64,000 nt of DNA from Diphasiastrum complanatum (Eukaryota > Streptophyta > Lycopodiopsida > Lycopodiales > Lycopodiaceae), in contig MU832233.1 in assembly GCA_029204225.1 (NCBI GenBank), positions 17,431-81,430 of the forward strand, written 5' to 3'. The notes below the pieces were generated by a model. The model saw nothing but the letters and a program-made list of their open reading frames with translations, had not been told where the DNA came from and ran no database searches. Below, piece by piece: positions 23,219 through 35,572 of the stretch. The number at the start of each line of letters is the position of its first letter. The stretch's first letter is position 1. The translations under genes were made by a program, and so were the position numbers.

Positions 23219-24799
23219 GTTTTGAACACTAAAAAAGCCTTATCACTTTTTGCTCCATTCAAACATCATTGATGTTCTACACGACAGTTATTCAAACTTA
23301 CTTTCACTTGATTAAACATATAGTAGATGTGAATATGCAAGGTAACATCATTAGCATCTTCACTGCTATCCATAGAAATTGGATAGATGATTAAATTCCC
23401 TCTTTTGACTTTGACACTTGAGTTCAATAGTCCCTTCAAATTTATGTAAAGCACAAAAGTCTCTATACAATTTTGTCCATCCATGAAAATTTTCTGAGTA
23501 TTCGTGTATTGTTGTATGAATGAATCTCTGTAGTGTACTAAACAAATCTTAGCATTTCTTGATTCATTGGAGGAAATGGTAGAGTTGGTTACTACTAGCC
23601 TTTTTGTAGTTATCCATTCCAAGATCAATTATTATGCACGATGATTGGCAAATCGTTAAAGCCACCAATAACTTGTAAAGCCATTTCTCACATGTGCATT
23701 AAAAAATGGCATGATATGTCAAACAATCACCATGATATTCCACAATGGTTTTCTATGGTTCTTGTAGCAGGCACTAGAGTTTTAGGAAATAATCTTTGTA
23801 GGGCCATAGCGATTTTCAAGAAGCAACACGATGAATATTGTAGTGAGTTTATTAGAAAAAATACATCCATGGAATCAAGCTGTTGCTCAACCCTATTAGA
23901 AGAGAAAAGCAAAAACATAAGATGTGTCATAGGAAATTATATTTCATCGAGTGTTTGTGATCGGACTTGAGTTTTGTTAGTTGCATTGGTGTCGTAGCAA
24001 GTAGGCACCTATGATGATGCAATTTTTTTTTGTTGGTCGTTTTTGGAAACCCTGATTTTAGAAACCCTAATTTTCAGTTGTGGAAAATCTTTTTACTTTC
24101 ATTTTTTAGTTGTTCAATTTGCATATATTATTAGATCTTGTTCTTTCCTATCGTTCCTTGATTCTTAAGATCCATTTTGTATCCATTTTCTACCTTTTAA
24201 AAGTGAAGGTTTTGAAAAGTTAAACCTTGGTCAAATTGGAATCTTTTGTTTTCTATTCTAGAAGATTCTATTTTTGGATCTTTACATACTTTGTTTTTCA
24301 AGAAGTTCATTGCACTTTACGGTTTACCAAATGGATGTCTCATTCTCAAGATATTACACTTTGAAGTCGTGCCCTACTTCACGACCTTCTGCCCATTTGC
24401 GAATTTTCTTTGTGACTGTCCAACACCCTACTACCCCGCATTGAGTGGCCATTTTTCCAGCATTCTGAAGATCTAGTTATTGGCTGTCCAACCCCCTACT
24501 TCACTCACTTTTCGGTAGCCTCTTCACCACCTATTATTTGTTGGCTTTTCTACTACCATTGAGCAACATTTATTCTTACTTGGCACATATTTGATGTCCA
24601 TTTTGGTATTTTTGTCACATTTGGGCAGCTTACTTCATTACTTGGTGCTCCCTTTCGTGGTGTTTTCTTCTTTGGCATTCCCTTGTTTCATGGCCTTTTC
24701 CCATGGGTGTTGATTAAAGCCTACATCTTGGCATTGTTGAATTCACTGACCAAGTGAATAATTTTGAGGATTAATTTTTCACTTATTCATGTTCAAGTG
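23219..24799. other. Intergenic DNA, two unassigned small frames
   Basis: A - strand frame of 120 codons (23266-23628) and a + strand frame of 109 codons (23641-23970) lie almost head to head. Neither has a family motif I can name, and each starts with an arbitrary ATG. They may be pieces of an old element. Confidence 0.35.
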
Positions 24800-25566
24800 T
24801 TATGAAAATTAGGATGGCTTCTTTTTGGTTATATGGCCACGGAAAAGTTTGGTTTTCCATCTATCGTCGCACTCATCCTACTCTCATATGGGACATATTT
24901 TTAGAAGATCTTCTATTTGCTACCACTCTTTTTGCGTTACCTTGTGTAGGTGAGGTTGAGTCTTCACATAGTCCTGAGATAGTGATAGAGTCACATAGTC
25001 CTATTGTCGAGTCACATAGTTCTATTGAGATTGAGTCTCACATATTGATACCTGTTGATTGCAGGAACAGGCTCATTATCTCCATGCGTTGGTATGCGAC
25101 ACCACTGTTTCTGATGCTGATGCTGCACCATTTTCTATTCTTGCTGATGTGGTTGTTGTTCCACCTTTGGATATTACACCTGATTCATCTGATCTTATTC
25201 CTACTGATTTCTGTAATGTTGGTGTCCCTGATTCTGATGCTGCTGTTGTCATCCCTCCTACTGATCTTTTAGATATTGGTGGTCCCGATGATCTTGCTGC
25301 TCCACTTTTTGATGATGATACCTCAGTTGCCCGACCTCCATTACTTACATACTGACCTAGTCTTATCATCTACTAGGATTGAGATTAATAATTCTCTTTG
25401 CTTCATTGTACTGAAAGCAGATATCTATGGCTGTAGGAGATTCGGCTTTTGGACTGACACCACTAGCACGAAATGTATAACCTAGGAAAGAAAACAACAA
25501 TACAATAGTACTAAAGTAGCTCTAGATTATAGCCCACATTCAGAGCAATGTTTTAGAAGGGAGGAG
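24800..25566 (+). pseudogene. Probable C-terminal tail region of a Ty3/gypsy element
   Basis: The frame at 25059-25355 encodes an Ala/Asp/Pro-rich tail beginning QEQAHYLHALV and ending before a purine tract (GAAGGGAGGAG, 25556-25566) and an LTR. The position, and its resemblance in style to the acidic tail after the chromodomain at 19.3 kb, suggest the end of a gypsy pol. No catalytic domain is readable upstream, so this rests mainly on context. Confidence 0.4.
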
Positions 25567-25938
25567 TGTTATGGACACGCATTATAGTCCATACTTCTCT
25601 ACTTTCGACAATATTAGTGGAAACGCAGTTTATATTATAGGTGACGGGCCTAGAAATACTATTTTACATGGTTTTCTATTTTTGGCCCTAATTTTTGAAT
25701 TTCACTTTCCCTCCATGAAGGGAGGTAGGGTTTGTCCACTATAAATAGCCACTAAGGTTGGTCATTTGAGTCTTGGGCTTGGAGTTGTACTGTTTTGGAG
25801 ATCTTAGTTGGAGATTTGCCTCAGCTATCGGCGACCATTGATATTCATACAATTTCTTAGTTGGAGAATGCTATGTGAATGCCTTTTGCTGCTTTTTATG
25901 CATCATTGATACTAATACCTGCGAATCTATTCATAACA
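25567..25938 (+). mobile_element. Ty3/gypsy 3' LTR
   Basis: The 372-bp LTR has perfect 7-bp terminal inverted repeats TGTTATG (25567-25573) and CATAACA (25932-25938). It is preceded by a polypurine tract and carries an ACTATAAATAG TATA-like box near 25739. No second copy was seen upstream, so the element is 5'-truncated. The first ten bases match the chromovirus LTR start at 19.4 kb apart from one or two changes. Confidence 0.8.
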
Positions 25939-26998
25939 CTTAATGTCCCTATCTGCAGGACAGGGTGGAGGATACATAGGATGTATAGAAGAAGATGGAA
26001 AAAGATATGGATACGGTGGAGCATGTTGGAAGGATGACGCATAACTTCTAGCCACAGTTAAAAGAATCGCTCGCATCTCTGCCATGGTCCTCTCCATGCT
26101 GTCCATATGAGTTTGCATAGACGGAGAAACACCAGCAGTCGAACTCGCAATCACCGTATTTGGATTATGGTTAAGGCTAGGAATAGGGCTTAAGTGGCGA
26201 ATGGAGGGCAACTGGAGGGCTAAGAGGAATATTGACATGGTCATCGACCATGATGGACATAGTTGAGAAGAGATAGTGGTAAGAAATAAGCACAGAAAGT
26301 AGGAAATGTATAGTACTTTGAAAATCAACAAAGAACTCTTCAGAAGTATGAACAACATAGAAGGAATTGCGAAAATAGAATTGAAATAATAGATAGAGTG
26401 CTCCCTGATATGCTGGCCCTGTTTTCAATAGACCGACCAAATTTGCCCCAACACTTGTGCTGGTTTTGTTCCTTGGAAAATTTGATTCTTTTGGTTTTTC
26501 CCCCAAAAAACTAGCAAAAACAACCTGGAATCAATTGTAAGCCGCTTGATTTTCAATTTGGAAATGGGCTGGAGGGTAGTTGTAGTAGGGCGCCCTTCTC
26601 TGAGGAAGCTTCGTGCAAAGTCTCAGGAAAACGGGCGAGAATTGAAAAAGTTATGAAAGCTAACTCCAATAACTTAAAAAATGGACAATAAAAAATTATA
26701 GATTTCTGAGTTGTTTCTACAGATTAGCACCTTTCTAGGCAGCGATTTAGTACTCCCAACAATCTCCTAAAATTTGATGACAATCTGAAACCTGTAGGAA
26801 AAGTTATGGTCAATTTTGACAAACTTTTTTTGCAATTTTAGGTCTGAAAATTTTCAAATCTGAAAAATCCCTAATTTTTGGCTCAAATTGTGGCAAACAC
26901 TCCCTAGTGATTCACTCAACCTCCCCCTTTCTCCTCCCAAATTGCCCAAGAAAATGAAGAAAAATGAGGTTTTTCTCCACTTTCTTTGTCTAGAACGA
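25939..26998 (-). pseudogene. Leader and start of gag of a - strand LTR element
   Basis: Reading leftwards from the primer site at 26999-27011, about 650 bp of leader is followed by a - strand frame. Its likely protein part (about 26240-25940) includes MQTHMDSMERTMAEMRAIL and a Pro/Tyr/Ser-rich stretch. Homology ends abruptly at the LTR at 25938, so the rest of the element is lost. The gag assignment is by position only. Confidence 0.4.
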
Positions 26999-27011
26999 GC
27001 TTTGATACCAA
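26999..27011 (-). other. tRNA-iMet primer binding site
   Basis: On the - strand the site reads TTGGTATCAAAGC, which is complementary, with one change, to the 3' end of plant initiator tRNA-Met (usual site TGGTATCAGAGC). It lies just inside a TG...CA-type LTR edge (TGTCACAAAC from 27013). This is where minus-strand DNA synthesis would start. Confidence 0.65.
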
Positions 27012-27012
27012 T

Positions 27013-27490
27013 TGTCACAAACTTCTCTTTCCAAGCTCGTGAAACTAAGAAGGCCGGTGTGTAGAGTGAACCTCCCAACCATAGGCACCCTCTTTATGAG
27101 TCCTGCTATCTACTATTCCTGTCACCTCGCACATGCATCCAACAATGGGTGATTAGTCCACCTAGCATGCATGCTACTTGTGACCTGTGAATATTGAGTG
27201 ACTCATAGGGTACCACCCCATGCCCTGCCAAATACTTGTAACCTACTTGGTCTCTTCGGCTAGTTGTTGGCTAGCATCTCGTCACTGACGGCTAGGATTC
27301 TGACGGTCACAATCCACCGTGTCTCTGGCAGCTTGTAAGGCAGTCACATCGGGTCGCTGCTTGTGATGCACCTGTCCCAGCTTGGGATAGATGTCCACTC
27401 CAGTCACCGGCCATCACCAATTACTTGGCCTCAGGCCCTCTGGTAATCGGCCGTTCTGAGGTCATACCAGTGCCGAGACTAGGCTCTAAC
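27013..27490 (-). mobile_element. 5' LTR (partial definition) of the - strand element
   Basis: It starts TGTCACAAAC next to the primer site and runs through a relatively GC-rich stretch. The far end is not fixed: AACAAACAC words at about 27490 and 27606 are candidates. No partner LTR is in the window. Confidence 0.4.
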
Positions 27491-27980
27491 AAACACAATA
27501 AGAGAATGCGTTGGCTGGGTGGAACAGACTGGCTTTGCCTTCCAATGGTTTCTTGCATCTAGTAGTATCCCGAGTACCCATGGTCAATTGGGGTTAACTG
27601 GAGATTTAACAAACACACTACTGGCCTTCTCTAAGTTTTTGTTTGTTCCTAATCTAGTAAAATAATTGTTGTAAGTGCAAGTAGACTTTCTATTGTTAAA
27701 GCTCAAAACCAAGGTCATATAGTTGCTTATGACAGAAAACTACAATATGACATAGTTACATGCCTTGAAATGTAAAAAATTCTTGGTTATGCGATGTCTT
27801 AGTACTTTTCAAAAAAACCTCTTGATATGGAAAATACATATGAGTGGTCTAGCCTATTGCAGATCTTTCATTGTGAAGTACAATGCATGCCAAAGAAAGA
27901 TGATGTATGCATGGTTTCATGGACCTTTTCAAAATGCCTTTTCCGAAAGGGTAAGAAATAGGCTTGAAACAGGAGAATCG
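27491..27980. other. Intergenic DNA, no recognised feature
   Basis: A small frame at 27765-27995 has no domain. Part of this may belong to the neighbouring LTR. Confidence 0.35.
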
Positions 27981-28243
27981 GTAAATCGATTTTAGTTATT
28001 TTTTTGTTTTTTACAGGGCATTTTACTTCTAGCCTTCTACAATGGCAAAAACAAATGCTTTTTTAGTGATTAAATTGCAATGTAGATTATAATTAGTCAA
28101 AGATCAATCTTGAATCCGTAAATCGATTTTAGGTTTTTTTTGGTTTTTTGTAGGGGATTTTACTTCTAGCCTTCTACAATGGCAAAAACAAATGCTTTTT
28201 TAGTAATTAAATTGCAATGTAGAGACGATCAATCTTGAATCTT
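27981..28243. repeat. 137-bp tandem duplication
   Basis: The unit at 27981-28117 (starting GTAAATCGATTTTAG) is repeated at 28118-28243 with few changes. It contains TTACTTCTAGCCTTCTACAA and an internal deletion in the second copy near its end. Confidence 0.9.
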
Positions 28244-28394
28244 GACTTGGAGATAGAACTCCAAGGTCCCACCTATTGTCATGATCCCTACTTAGACATA
28301 GGTCATACATTGATGGTCAAGACTCAAGGGTGTCATGCAAACATCCCTCGGCAAGGTCTCGACTCGCTAAACCCTAACTCTAACACTAATTAGT

Positions 28395-28500
28395 AATCAC
28401 ACACTAATCTAGATTCTATTATCTAACACTACTCTAATCTATTATCTAATCACACACTAATCTAGATTCTATTATCTAACACTACTCTAATCTATTGTCT
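28395..28500. repeat. 53-bp tandem duplication rich in CTAAT words
   Basis: AATCACACACTAATCTAG starts at 28395 and again at 28448, and the units are almost identical. The flanking CTAACCCTAACTCTAACACT text near 28370 is weakly telomere-like. Confidence 0.85.
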
Positions 28501-30289
28501 AACATCAATTATTAATAAGTAATGATCAATCCTAAGTTCTAATGGTGCTCTAGATTCTAATTTACGTTTTGGGGCTAGGCATATTCAACTACCACAAGTT
28601 ACCACGGGCCCATGTGGAAATGAATGCCATTGCTACATTGTTTCGATATTTTGCACATGAATGCCATTGCTCCAACTATGGTGTATATTTTCTTCTTAGT
28701 TTTTGAAGGGTAAGTATATAGTTTCATCTACAAAGGTAGAAAAACAAAAGGTTCTTGAACCCACCCTAAAAGCCAGAAGATAACCTCACTAAACTCAAAA
28801 CTGAACCTACCTTGTAAACTAAGCATTCAGAAATTTCACACGTGGTGTCAGCAAAGAAGACTTGGGGAATTACTTATTCATCTCTTTCCTCCCTCCCTAC
28901 TCTTCTCAGTTTGACATCAGATCGTTGCAATTATGGCAATTACGGCCATCACGGGAAGATGGATCCTCCTCTGACCATCGCTCTGTTCTTATGAGACCAT
29001 TGATAAAATTTACAGCCACTACAGAGGATCTTGGAGTCTCTTTGATGACCAGATTTTGCCACTAGTTTATGACTCAGCGACTTTTGACAAATTCTTCTTG
29101 ATTTGGGCAGAATCAGTAAAGCTACCTTTTTAATTTATGTTTTTCTGCCTATCGCTAAGCTAGCACAGCACAGCAACAATTAGTAGTGTATTTCTGGCAT
29201 AACAGTGTATTACAGCAGAAAGTAGTAATGGATCTCTGCGATAAATGTGTGCTACAGAAGAAAGTAAGTGTTTCTCTTGAAAATACTACTTTGTGTTACT
29301 GAAGTTCCCCTATGCATAGGTTCTGCATGCCAGTTTTAAAAAAAACCCAACCACTTCCTTGGAAGCCTTGGTTACAGAACTCAATTATTTTCTACGTAGA
29401 TGTTATCCACCAAGTCCTCATCGTCACGAGTTTGTACCTGCTATGTGTCTTTTGACTACAGGTGGAGCAGGAACGATGTACTGTGAATACATTCAATGAC
29501 TACTAGTTGCTGTCATTTCCAACTATTCATAAGCACAGCTCAAGGAGGAGCCTGGATCTCTTCAAATTTTCGCTGCCATTTGCAAATACCCATAAGCACA
29601 GATTAAGGACCGGTAGCCAGATCAGAGGCTTGGGGTCTGCCCCAACTGCAATTAGCGGGTGCTTATTTAAGCCCTTCTGAACGGCTGTCAGTTAGCTCTA
29701 AATGGAGTACATGCCCGGCTCTCGTCAAGGAGTGCGCGGCATGCACTCCCTGCATATACAATCCTCACCATTGCTCTCCTTGGTCAAACTTTTTCCCTTG
29801 TCTTTACCAATCCCTGACATGGTGCAGGGAGTGCAAGCGGTGGCATGCGGTGCACTTCCTTCACAGCCCCGTGCATGCCCCAGCTACAGTTAAACTTAAT
29901 CATTTTTCTTAAGCCGAGGTCCTTGGTGGCAGGTGCCCCCACTTGCCGCCCCATTAGGCCACAGATAGGTGTCTCCTGACCTGCTGATCGTCATCAGAAG
30001 TGGAACTTAACGATGGGTGTGCAACTAAAAGTCTGTTCTGCTTGCTTCGTCAGATGCAATTTCACCAACATATCCACTGTCAACATCTCTTCAAAATCTC
30101 CCATTGACTTTCACTAATTTGAGAAAATTTGTTACAGCAAGTACTTGGGAGATCACATTCCTTTGGCAGTAATGATCGCAGCAAGACAGCAAGTCATGGC
30201 ATTCCTTTGGTATGCAGCAGCGATGCAAGGTATACCTAGAGAGTATTCCTTTGGCAGCAAGGCAACAGCACTGGTATGGAGACGAAGCT

Positions 30290-30292
<3 letters not shown>
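28501..30292. other. Intergenic DNA, no supported gene
   Basis: Composition is closer to balanced in 28.9-30.1 kb. Small frames at 28862-29065 and 29702-29893 lack recognisable domains. A short inverted repeat GGAGTGC/GCACTCC lies near 29729-29750. This could be host gene flank, but no exon can be supported. Confidence 0.35.

Positions 30293-30339
<47 letters not shown>
30293..30339. repeat. (AG)n microsatellite, 47 bp
   Basis: An uninterrupted AG run. Confidence 0.97.
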
Positions 30340-30345
<6 letters not shown>

Positions 30346-30642
30346 CCGATGGGTACGAGATATCGATGACAATTTATGCCGATGCATAGTGCCTAATAAG
30401 TAGAACTAAACAGGTTCTACAATAGCACTTGGAAACTTTAAGTGCCTAGATATAATGAAATCAAATAGTATAGAGAAAAATAACGCGATGGTAGTTGGAT
30501 CGTGGGGGCAACCGGACTTTCTCTTCTATAGTCAGCGAATAGAGTATGTACTATCATAAAAATGTGGGGTATTAGAATCCGATGGTGAACATAGGCGGAT
30601 TTTGTCATAGAAAAACGGAAGCGTATGTGGTCAAAGCCCTTA

Positions 30643-31344
30643 ATTCTATTACTACTATGTGCTGGAGGATGAACTTTGTACAATTGAAAGACGAAATATC
30701 AGCTATATCGAGCATTGGCAATGCCAGTATTTCTCTATGGATGGCAACTTTGGGGCTCAAGATCAGCACACAAAAGCTTTGAGTAAAGATCGAGCAGGTG
30801 CAGAAGAGGTTTTTGAGTGAAAATTTGGGAGTGAGACCTCGAACACCAGAACCGACCTTGCTAGCTGAATCAGGAATGCTTCCTCTAGAAGGCGAAGCAA
30901 TATATCAATTTGTCACATGCTTTGATAAAGTTTAAAAGGTGAGGCTGATATCCTCAAGCAATAGAATGGGTACAATATGAATCAGAATGGCCCATTCTAT
31001 TACTACTATGTGCTGGAGGATGAACTTTGTACAATTGAAAGACGAAATATCAGCTATATCGAGCATTGGCAATGCCAGTATTTCTCTATGGATGGCAACT
31101 TTGGGGCTCAAGATCAGCACACAAAAGCTTTGAGTAAAGATCGAGCAGGTGCAGAAGAGGTTTTTGAGTGAAAATTTGGGAGTGAGACCTCGAACACCAG
31201 AACCGACCTTGCTAGCTGAATCAGGAATGCTTCCTCTAGAAGGCGAAGCAATATATCAATTTGTCACATGCTTTGATAAAGTTTAAAAGGTGAGGCTGAT
31301 ATCCTCAAGCAATAGAATGGGTACAATATGAATCAGAATGGCCC
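30643..31344 (+). repeat. 351-bp tandem duplication of a LINE reverse-transcriptase tail
   Basis: The unit at 30643-30993 is repeated almost exactly at 30994-31344. Each unit carries the C-terminal part of a non-LTR retrotransposon RT: ALAMPVFLYGWQLWG, then, after a frame change, KIEQVQKRFLSENLGV and TPEPTLLAESGMLPL. LINE proteins usually have a similar VLLYG.E.WG ... IE.VQ..FL..LLGV ... E.G..PL order just after the RT core. The RT active-site YADD region is not present. The near identity of the two units suggests a recent local duplication of an already broken fragment. Confidence 0.75.
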
Positions 31345-34300
31345 CTAGAGCAGATTTCTATCAGGAAATTTATGCAAGCTAAGATGATTGCCAAGCTATG
31401 GGCTTCAATTGCTGCTCCAAGCTGGATCAGCCCCAATCTGCACCTGAACTACCGCTCGGCCCCATGATCTGTCACGAGCTTCCTTCTACAAATTTAAAGA
31501 CTGCTTGTAATAGTCCCCTTAAGGTTCCATTTCAATGAGATTTTAGAACCAATCCAAAGGTACCTTTGGGAACTACTTGCCAATGACAAATTGACGAAGA
31601 AAGAGATCATTATTCTTTAGAAGAGGTAGCCAAACACTAGAGAATGATGAGCTTTGGACAGGAGCCCCAAAATTGGGTGCCTTCACCAAGGTCCAAGCTC
31701 TTGAGCTTAAGAAGAAACAAACTTGTGGGCAACAACAATAGAAAAGGCAGGCAATGCGATCTTGGATACCTTATTGAAGAAAAAGCCAACAGGCACTTAA
31801 TATTAGAGTACAAGGCATTTTGTACACAACATGATGCCCGACTGGAGGCCAAATGTTTCTAGGCATCAAATTGGGTCACAAGAGTAAGGGATAAAGAAAG
31901 CATGGTGTAGTTAACAAATTCAATTCATTGGACTATTGTTGAGAGTCTCTTAGGCAGCGAGACAAGCTTTGAGGTACTTGATTATCTATGGATGACAATG
32001 TCACTTACATACAAGTCGATGAATGACGAATAGCTTTTTCAACGGCCAAGGATACATGGTGATGGATCACATCCATGATGGTAGAGCCCACTTCACAGAC
32101 ATGAGATTGGTTCTAGGCGAATGAGCATAAGGAGTTGGGGCCTTTGGGTGTGGGAGCGCCCCAACATCTCAGTTGTACCAGCTACAGATACACTTTTGGA
32201 ATTGTATGGGCATCCATTCGTCAGCAATGACATAATATTTATGAGATATCATTGAGGGTGGACATATTATATATCATGGAGACAGACGAGAGCCAAGAGC
32301 ACGACTTACTTGGCATTTCCACGTTTCACTTGGGAATTTGTTTACCGTGAGGTGTGTTTAGTGGGTGGCAGAGGATTAGGCAGTGTACCATGTTGATGTC
32401 ATGCATCCATTATTCATAGTCATGATATGTGATAAGCAAGCACATTATATCTGCATCCAACTTATGGGACTTGTTTTGGGTTTGGAGAGTGGCATGTTCA
32501 CTATAGAATGCAACTTCCCTCTTGAGATTTCCTTATATATATAGAAAGTACAAGTCTTCTCTCATGTTGAGATCTCATTTGACCTCATACTAACTAAGGA
32601 CAAGTTTACTAGTCCTATGTGATTTTAATGCTTGGACAATGAGACATCTAATTGACATTCATGATGTGGAGGTTGACCCTCTACACGAACTTTACATTGA
32701 GGAACTTGGTATTCACAGAGTATCGGGGGTACAAGATATGTTGAGCATCTCCTACCCTTAGGTGAGTCTCATGGGATGGTCGTTTACAATGGCCTACTTC
32801 AAGTGATTTCACACTTCAGTTACATAGTGGAGGGCACAATGTAGCATGGGATCCTTGGCATTCATTCCACACACCTCTGACTTCAGCATTTTTCCCACCG
32901 TGTTCTCCAATCACTACCCCCTTGCTTTCCATCTTGGTTCCATCATGAATTGGTCACCTTCACCTACATGTCCAACCCCTCATGCCACATGTTTACCTTC
33001 TTCGCTTCATAGACTACCCTTTACCAGGATTAGCTCCATTCGCTACTTTTTCATATGCCTGATGATAGCCCATTGGACACCTAGGCTAGTTTCCTCACCT
33101 CTAGCCTCCTACAAGTACATCTATTTCCTTCCTAACTTTGTGAATAAAAATCACAAAATACATGTTCTTGTAATACAATGTATGACGAAGAATGTCACTA
33201 GCTCCATTGACATGTAAGTCGGTGTATCCTCCTCCTATCTTCTACATGAGGCAAAACATTGATACTGGGCATTTTTTATGACATAAGATTGTGATCTATA
33301 TGGAAGTTGTAACAAGAGACTTATATTTCTCTTAATAGCCTATGACATGAATTTTTTTGATGTGCATATGCCCCTCTTGGGACTGTTCTATATACCTAGA
33401 CCCAATTTGCCACCAACCTCTATACAATGCTCATTGTAATCTCCGTAACCATCTCTCTCAAAACTCTTTTGAGTTTTCTCAATTCATGATATGGATGGTG
33501 CATGATGCCATTGATTGGTCGCACTTGTGTTACTGAAACCTCCACACTCAGCTTCTTATTCATGTTTTAGTTCCTATCTTAACCACCCTTCTCAATATTG
33601 TTGTCACCTATGGTCTCCCATCTTCTCGATGCATTGATAACATTCATTCGATCCATAAAACTGGTGACCCCATGAAGCTAGACAAACACTGCATCTCACA
33701 ATTGAAAAATTCATGGCTAAGCTTTAATAAACCATCCTTTAGATAGCAACGAGTAGAGAGGCATAGACTCAACAATTGCATCTTATAGCATAGGTTTATT
33801 CAAAGACTTGTTTGCGTCTAGATTGTCTAATCATGTTACATTAAAAAGTCACATTGCCAAGTTTTATTATGGCTATGCATGTGAATTGTCGTAAGGCACA
33901 CTATGGTATAAACAATTACAGTGCCACTTGGTTTTGAAATGAGCATTGGCCAAGGAGGTCTTGCTAAAGATGCAATGCACAGAGTGTCATAGAGGATGGA
34001 GCTAGTAGAGTCTATCAAGCAATTGAAAAGAGAAGAAATATAGAAGATGCTACCAAGTCTCTAAAAACAATCTCCGGATGATGTGCTTTATTTACTTCCT
34101 TTGGTAGGTGAGTGAAGTCTATTCCACCACAAGGCCTCCACATAGTCTTCAAAAGAGCAAAATAATGACAACGAAAATGCCAAGTTTTATCACTATCCAA
34201 CTAAGGGATAGCTAAACTAGCCAATGTCTTCAATTGTCGACAAGACCACCTTATCATTTAATCAAGTCTCATCAGCTTTAACAAGGCCATATTCAAGTAA

Positions 34301-34709
34301 TTGAATTTCAAAACGCCAGAGAGTAGGCAAGGTCAAGTGCCACATTACTAGAGCCATGTTCTCAATGCCAGAACTATGTAGGGCAATCTAACGAGGAATT
34401 CTCCAAGTGATACCCATTCTATGAAATTGAAGATATTCCAAGCTTGTCGTAAACAATGATTGTAAAATATTCTAACAAGCCGATGAACTTATCAAGTTTG
34501 TGTTATTATTTGGGAAACAACACACAAGATATTGACATATCACATGCACCATTCTACCAACTACAAGAACATACCAATGGATTGACTTCAATATCCATCT
34601 CACATGGTAACACATAGATGTCAACAACCAATTGGCGAGGTACAATGACTATTATCAGCCCATGGAAAATTTTGTGGTCTAAAAGAATTAATTTTAATAA
34701 TCTCCACAT
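31345..34709. other. Intergenic/decayed repeat DNA
   Basis: The first few hundred bases may continue the LINE fragment. Frames at 31644-31862, 32846-33217, 33836-34018 and 34015-34200 show no family features. No RNA gene or clear repeat was found. Confidence 0.35.
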
Positions 34710-34714
34710 CATCA

Positions 34715-35111
34715 TGTTGAAGAGTAATGCCTATTTTACCCCTTTGGCTAAGCACTAGTTAAGTTGTAAGAACTCATGGGGCATGTTTTAATTAAATACA
34801 TGAGACCCCCCTTTTTGTAAGTTGAGTAAATTAGTGCAAGTGGCCCACTTGGCCAAGTAGCTCACTCCTATGGTTGACACCTAGACTTTCCATGCATGTA
34901 AAGGAGGTGCTTGCCTCACAAGGGATTTGGAGGACCCACGCCCTTTTCTCTCTCTCTAGCAATTCATTTCTTCTTCTAACTTTTGAGTTTGTGAGGTGCT
35001 TATGCAATTCTCCTTGTATGTGATGTTTTCCATAGCTATGTTTCTCAAGCTTTCATAGTTGATCTAGTATTGAAGTTAAGATACTTCATAGTTGGGTCTT
35101 GCAAATCATCA
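34715..35111 (+). mobile_element. 5' LTR of copia element
   Basis: The 397-bp LTR starts TGTTGAAGAG and ends AAATCATCA. It contains a CT-rich patch near 34948 and is immediately followed by the primer site. Confidence 0.88.
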
Positions 35112-35126
35112 TGGTATCAGAGCAGG
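35112..35126 (+). other. tRNA-iMet primer binding site
   Basis: TGGTATCAGAGCAGG is placed directly after the LTR. The first 12 bases match the plant initiator tRNA-Met 3' end complement. Confidence 0.92.
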
Positions 35127-35572
35127 TTGTCTAGCCTGTGAGTTTGTGAGGGAGAGAAACTTCAGCGCTTAGATTCTTGAGAAGATTCTCATCTTCTACA
35201 AGCACCTCAATCTTGAAAGAGGAAGCTTTTGATCTACAGGTGTCAGATCAGGTTGAGTCTTGCACTGTTGGAGAGCTATTGGCAAGGGGAGAAGGATGAT
35301 TCAAAAACTTTCTAAATCTGGCTAAGGTTTGGGGAATCTTTCTGGAGGAGCTTACACAAAAGTAGGGTGCACTTTCTATAGGGGCTTCTGGTTTCTGTTC
35401 CAGTGGGGCCTAGTGCTTGTGCTAGTGAGGCCATACCAAGTGGCAAAGACAAAAGTAGGAGCTGAAGGGTTGCCTTGAAGTGGCTACATACCCTAGTTGC
35501 TGGAAGTTGTTTCTTATCTGATCTTTTTCAGGTTGAGCTTCTGTTTGAGCACAAATTATAGCATGGCTAGTC

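Noticed and set aside
23266-23970. Divergently placed small genes
   Set aside because: The frames (120 and 109 codons) are longer than average for this window but have no family motif, repeats of known type or splice-supported extension. Kept only as a region note.
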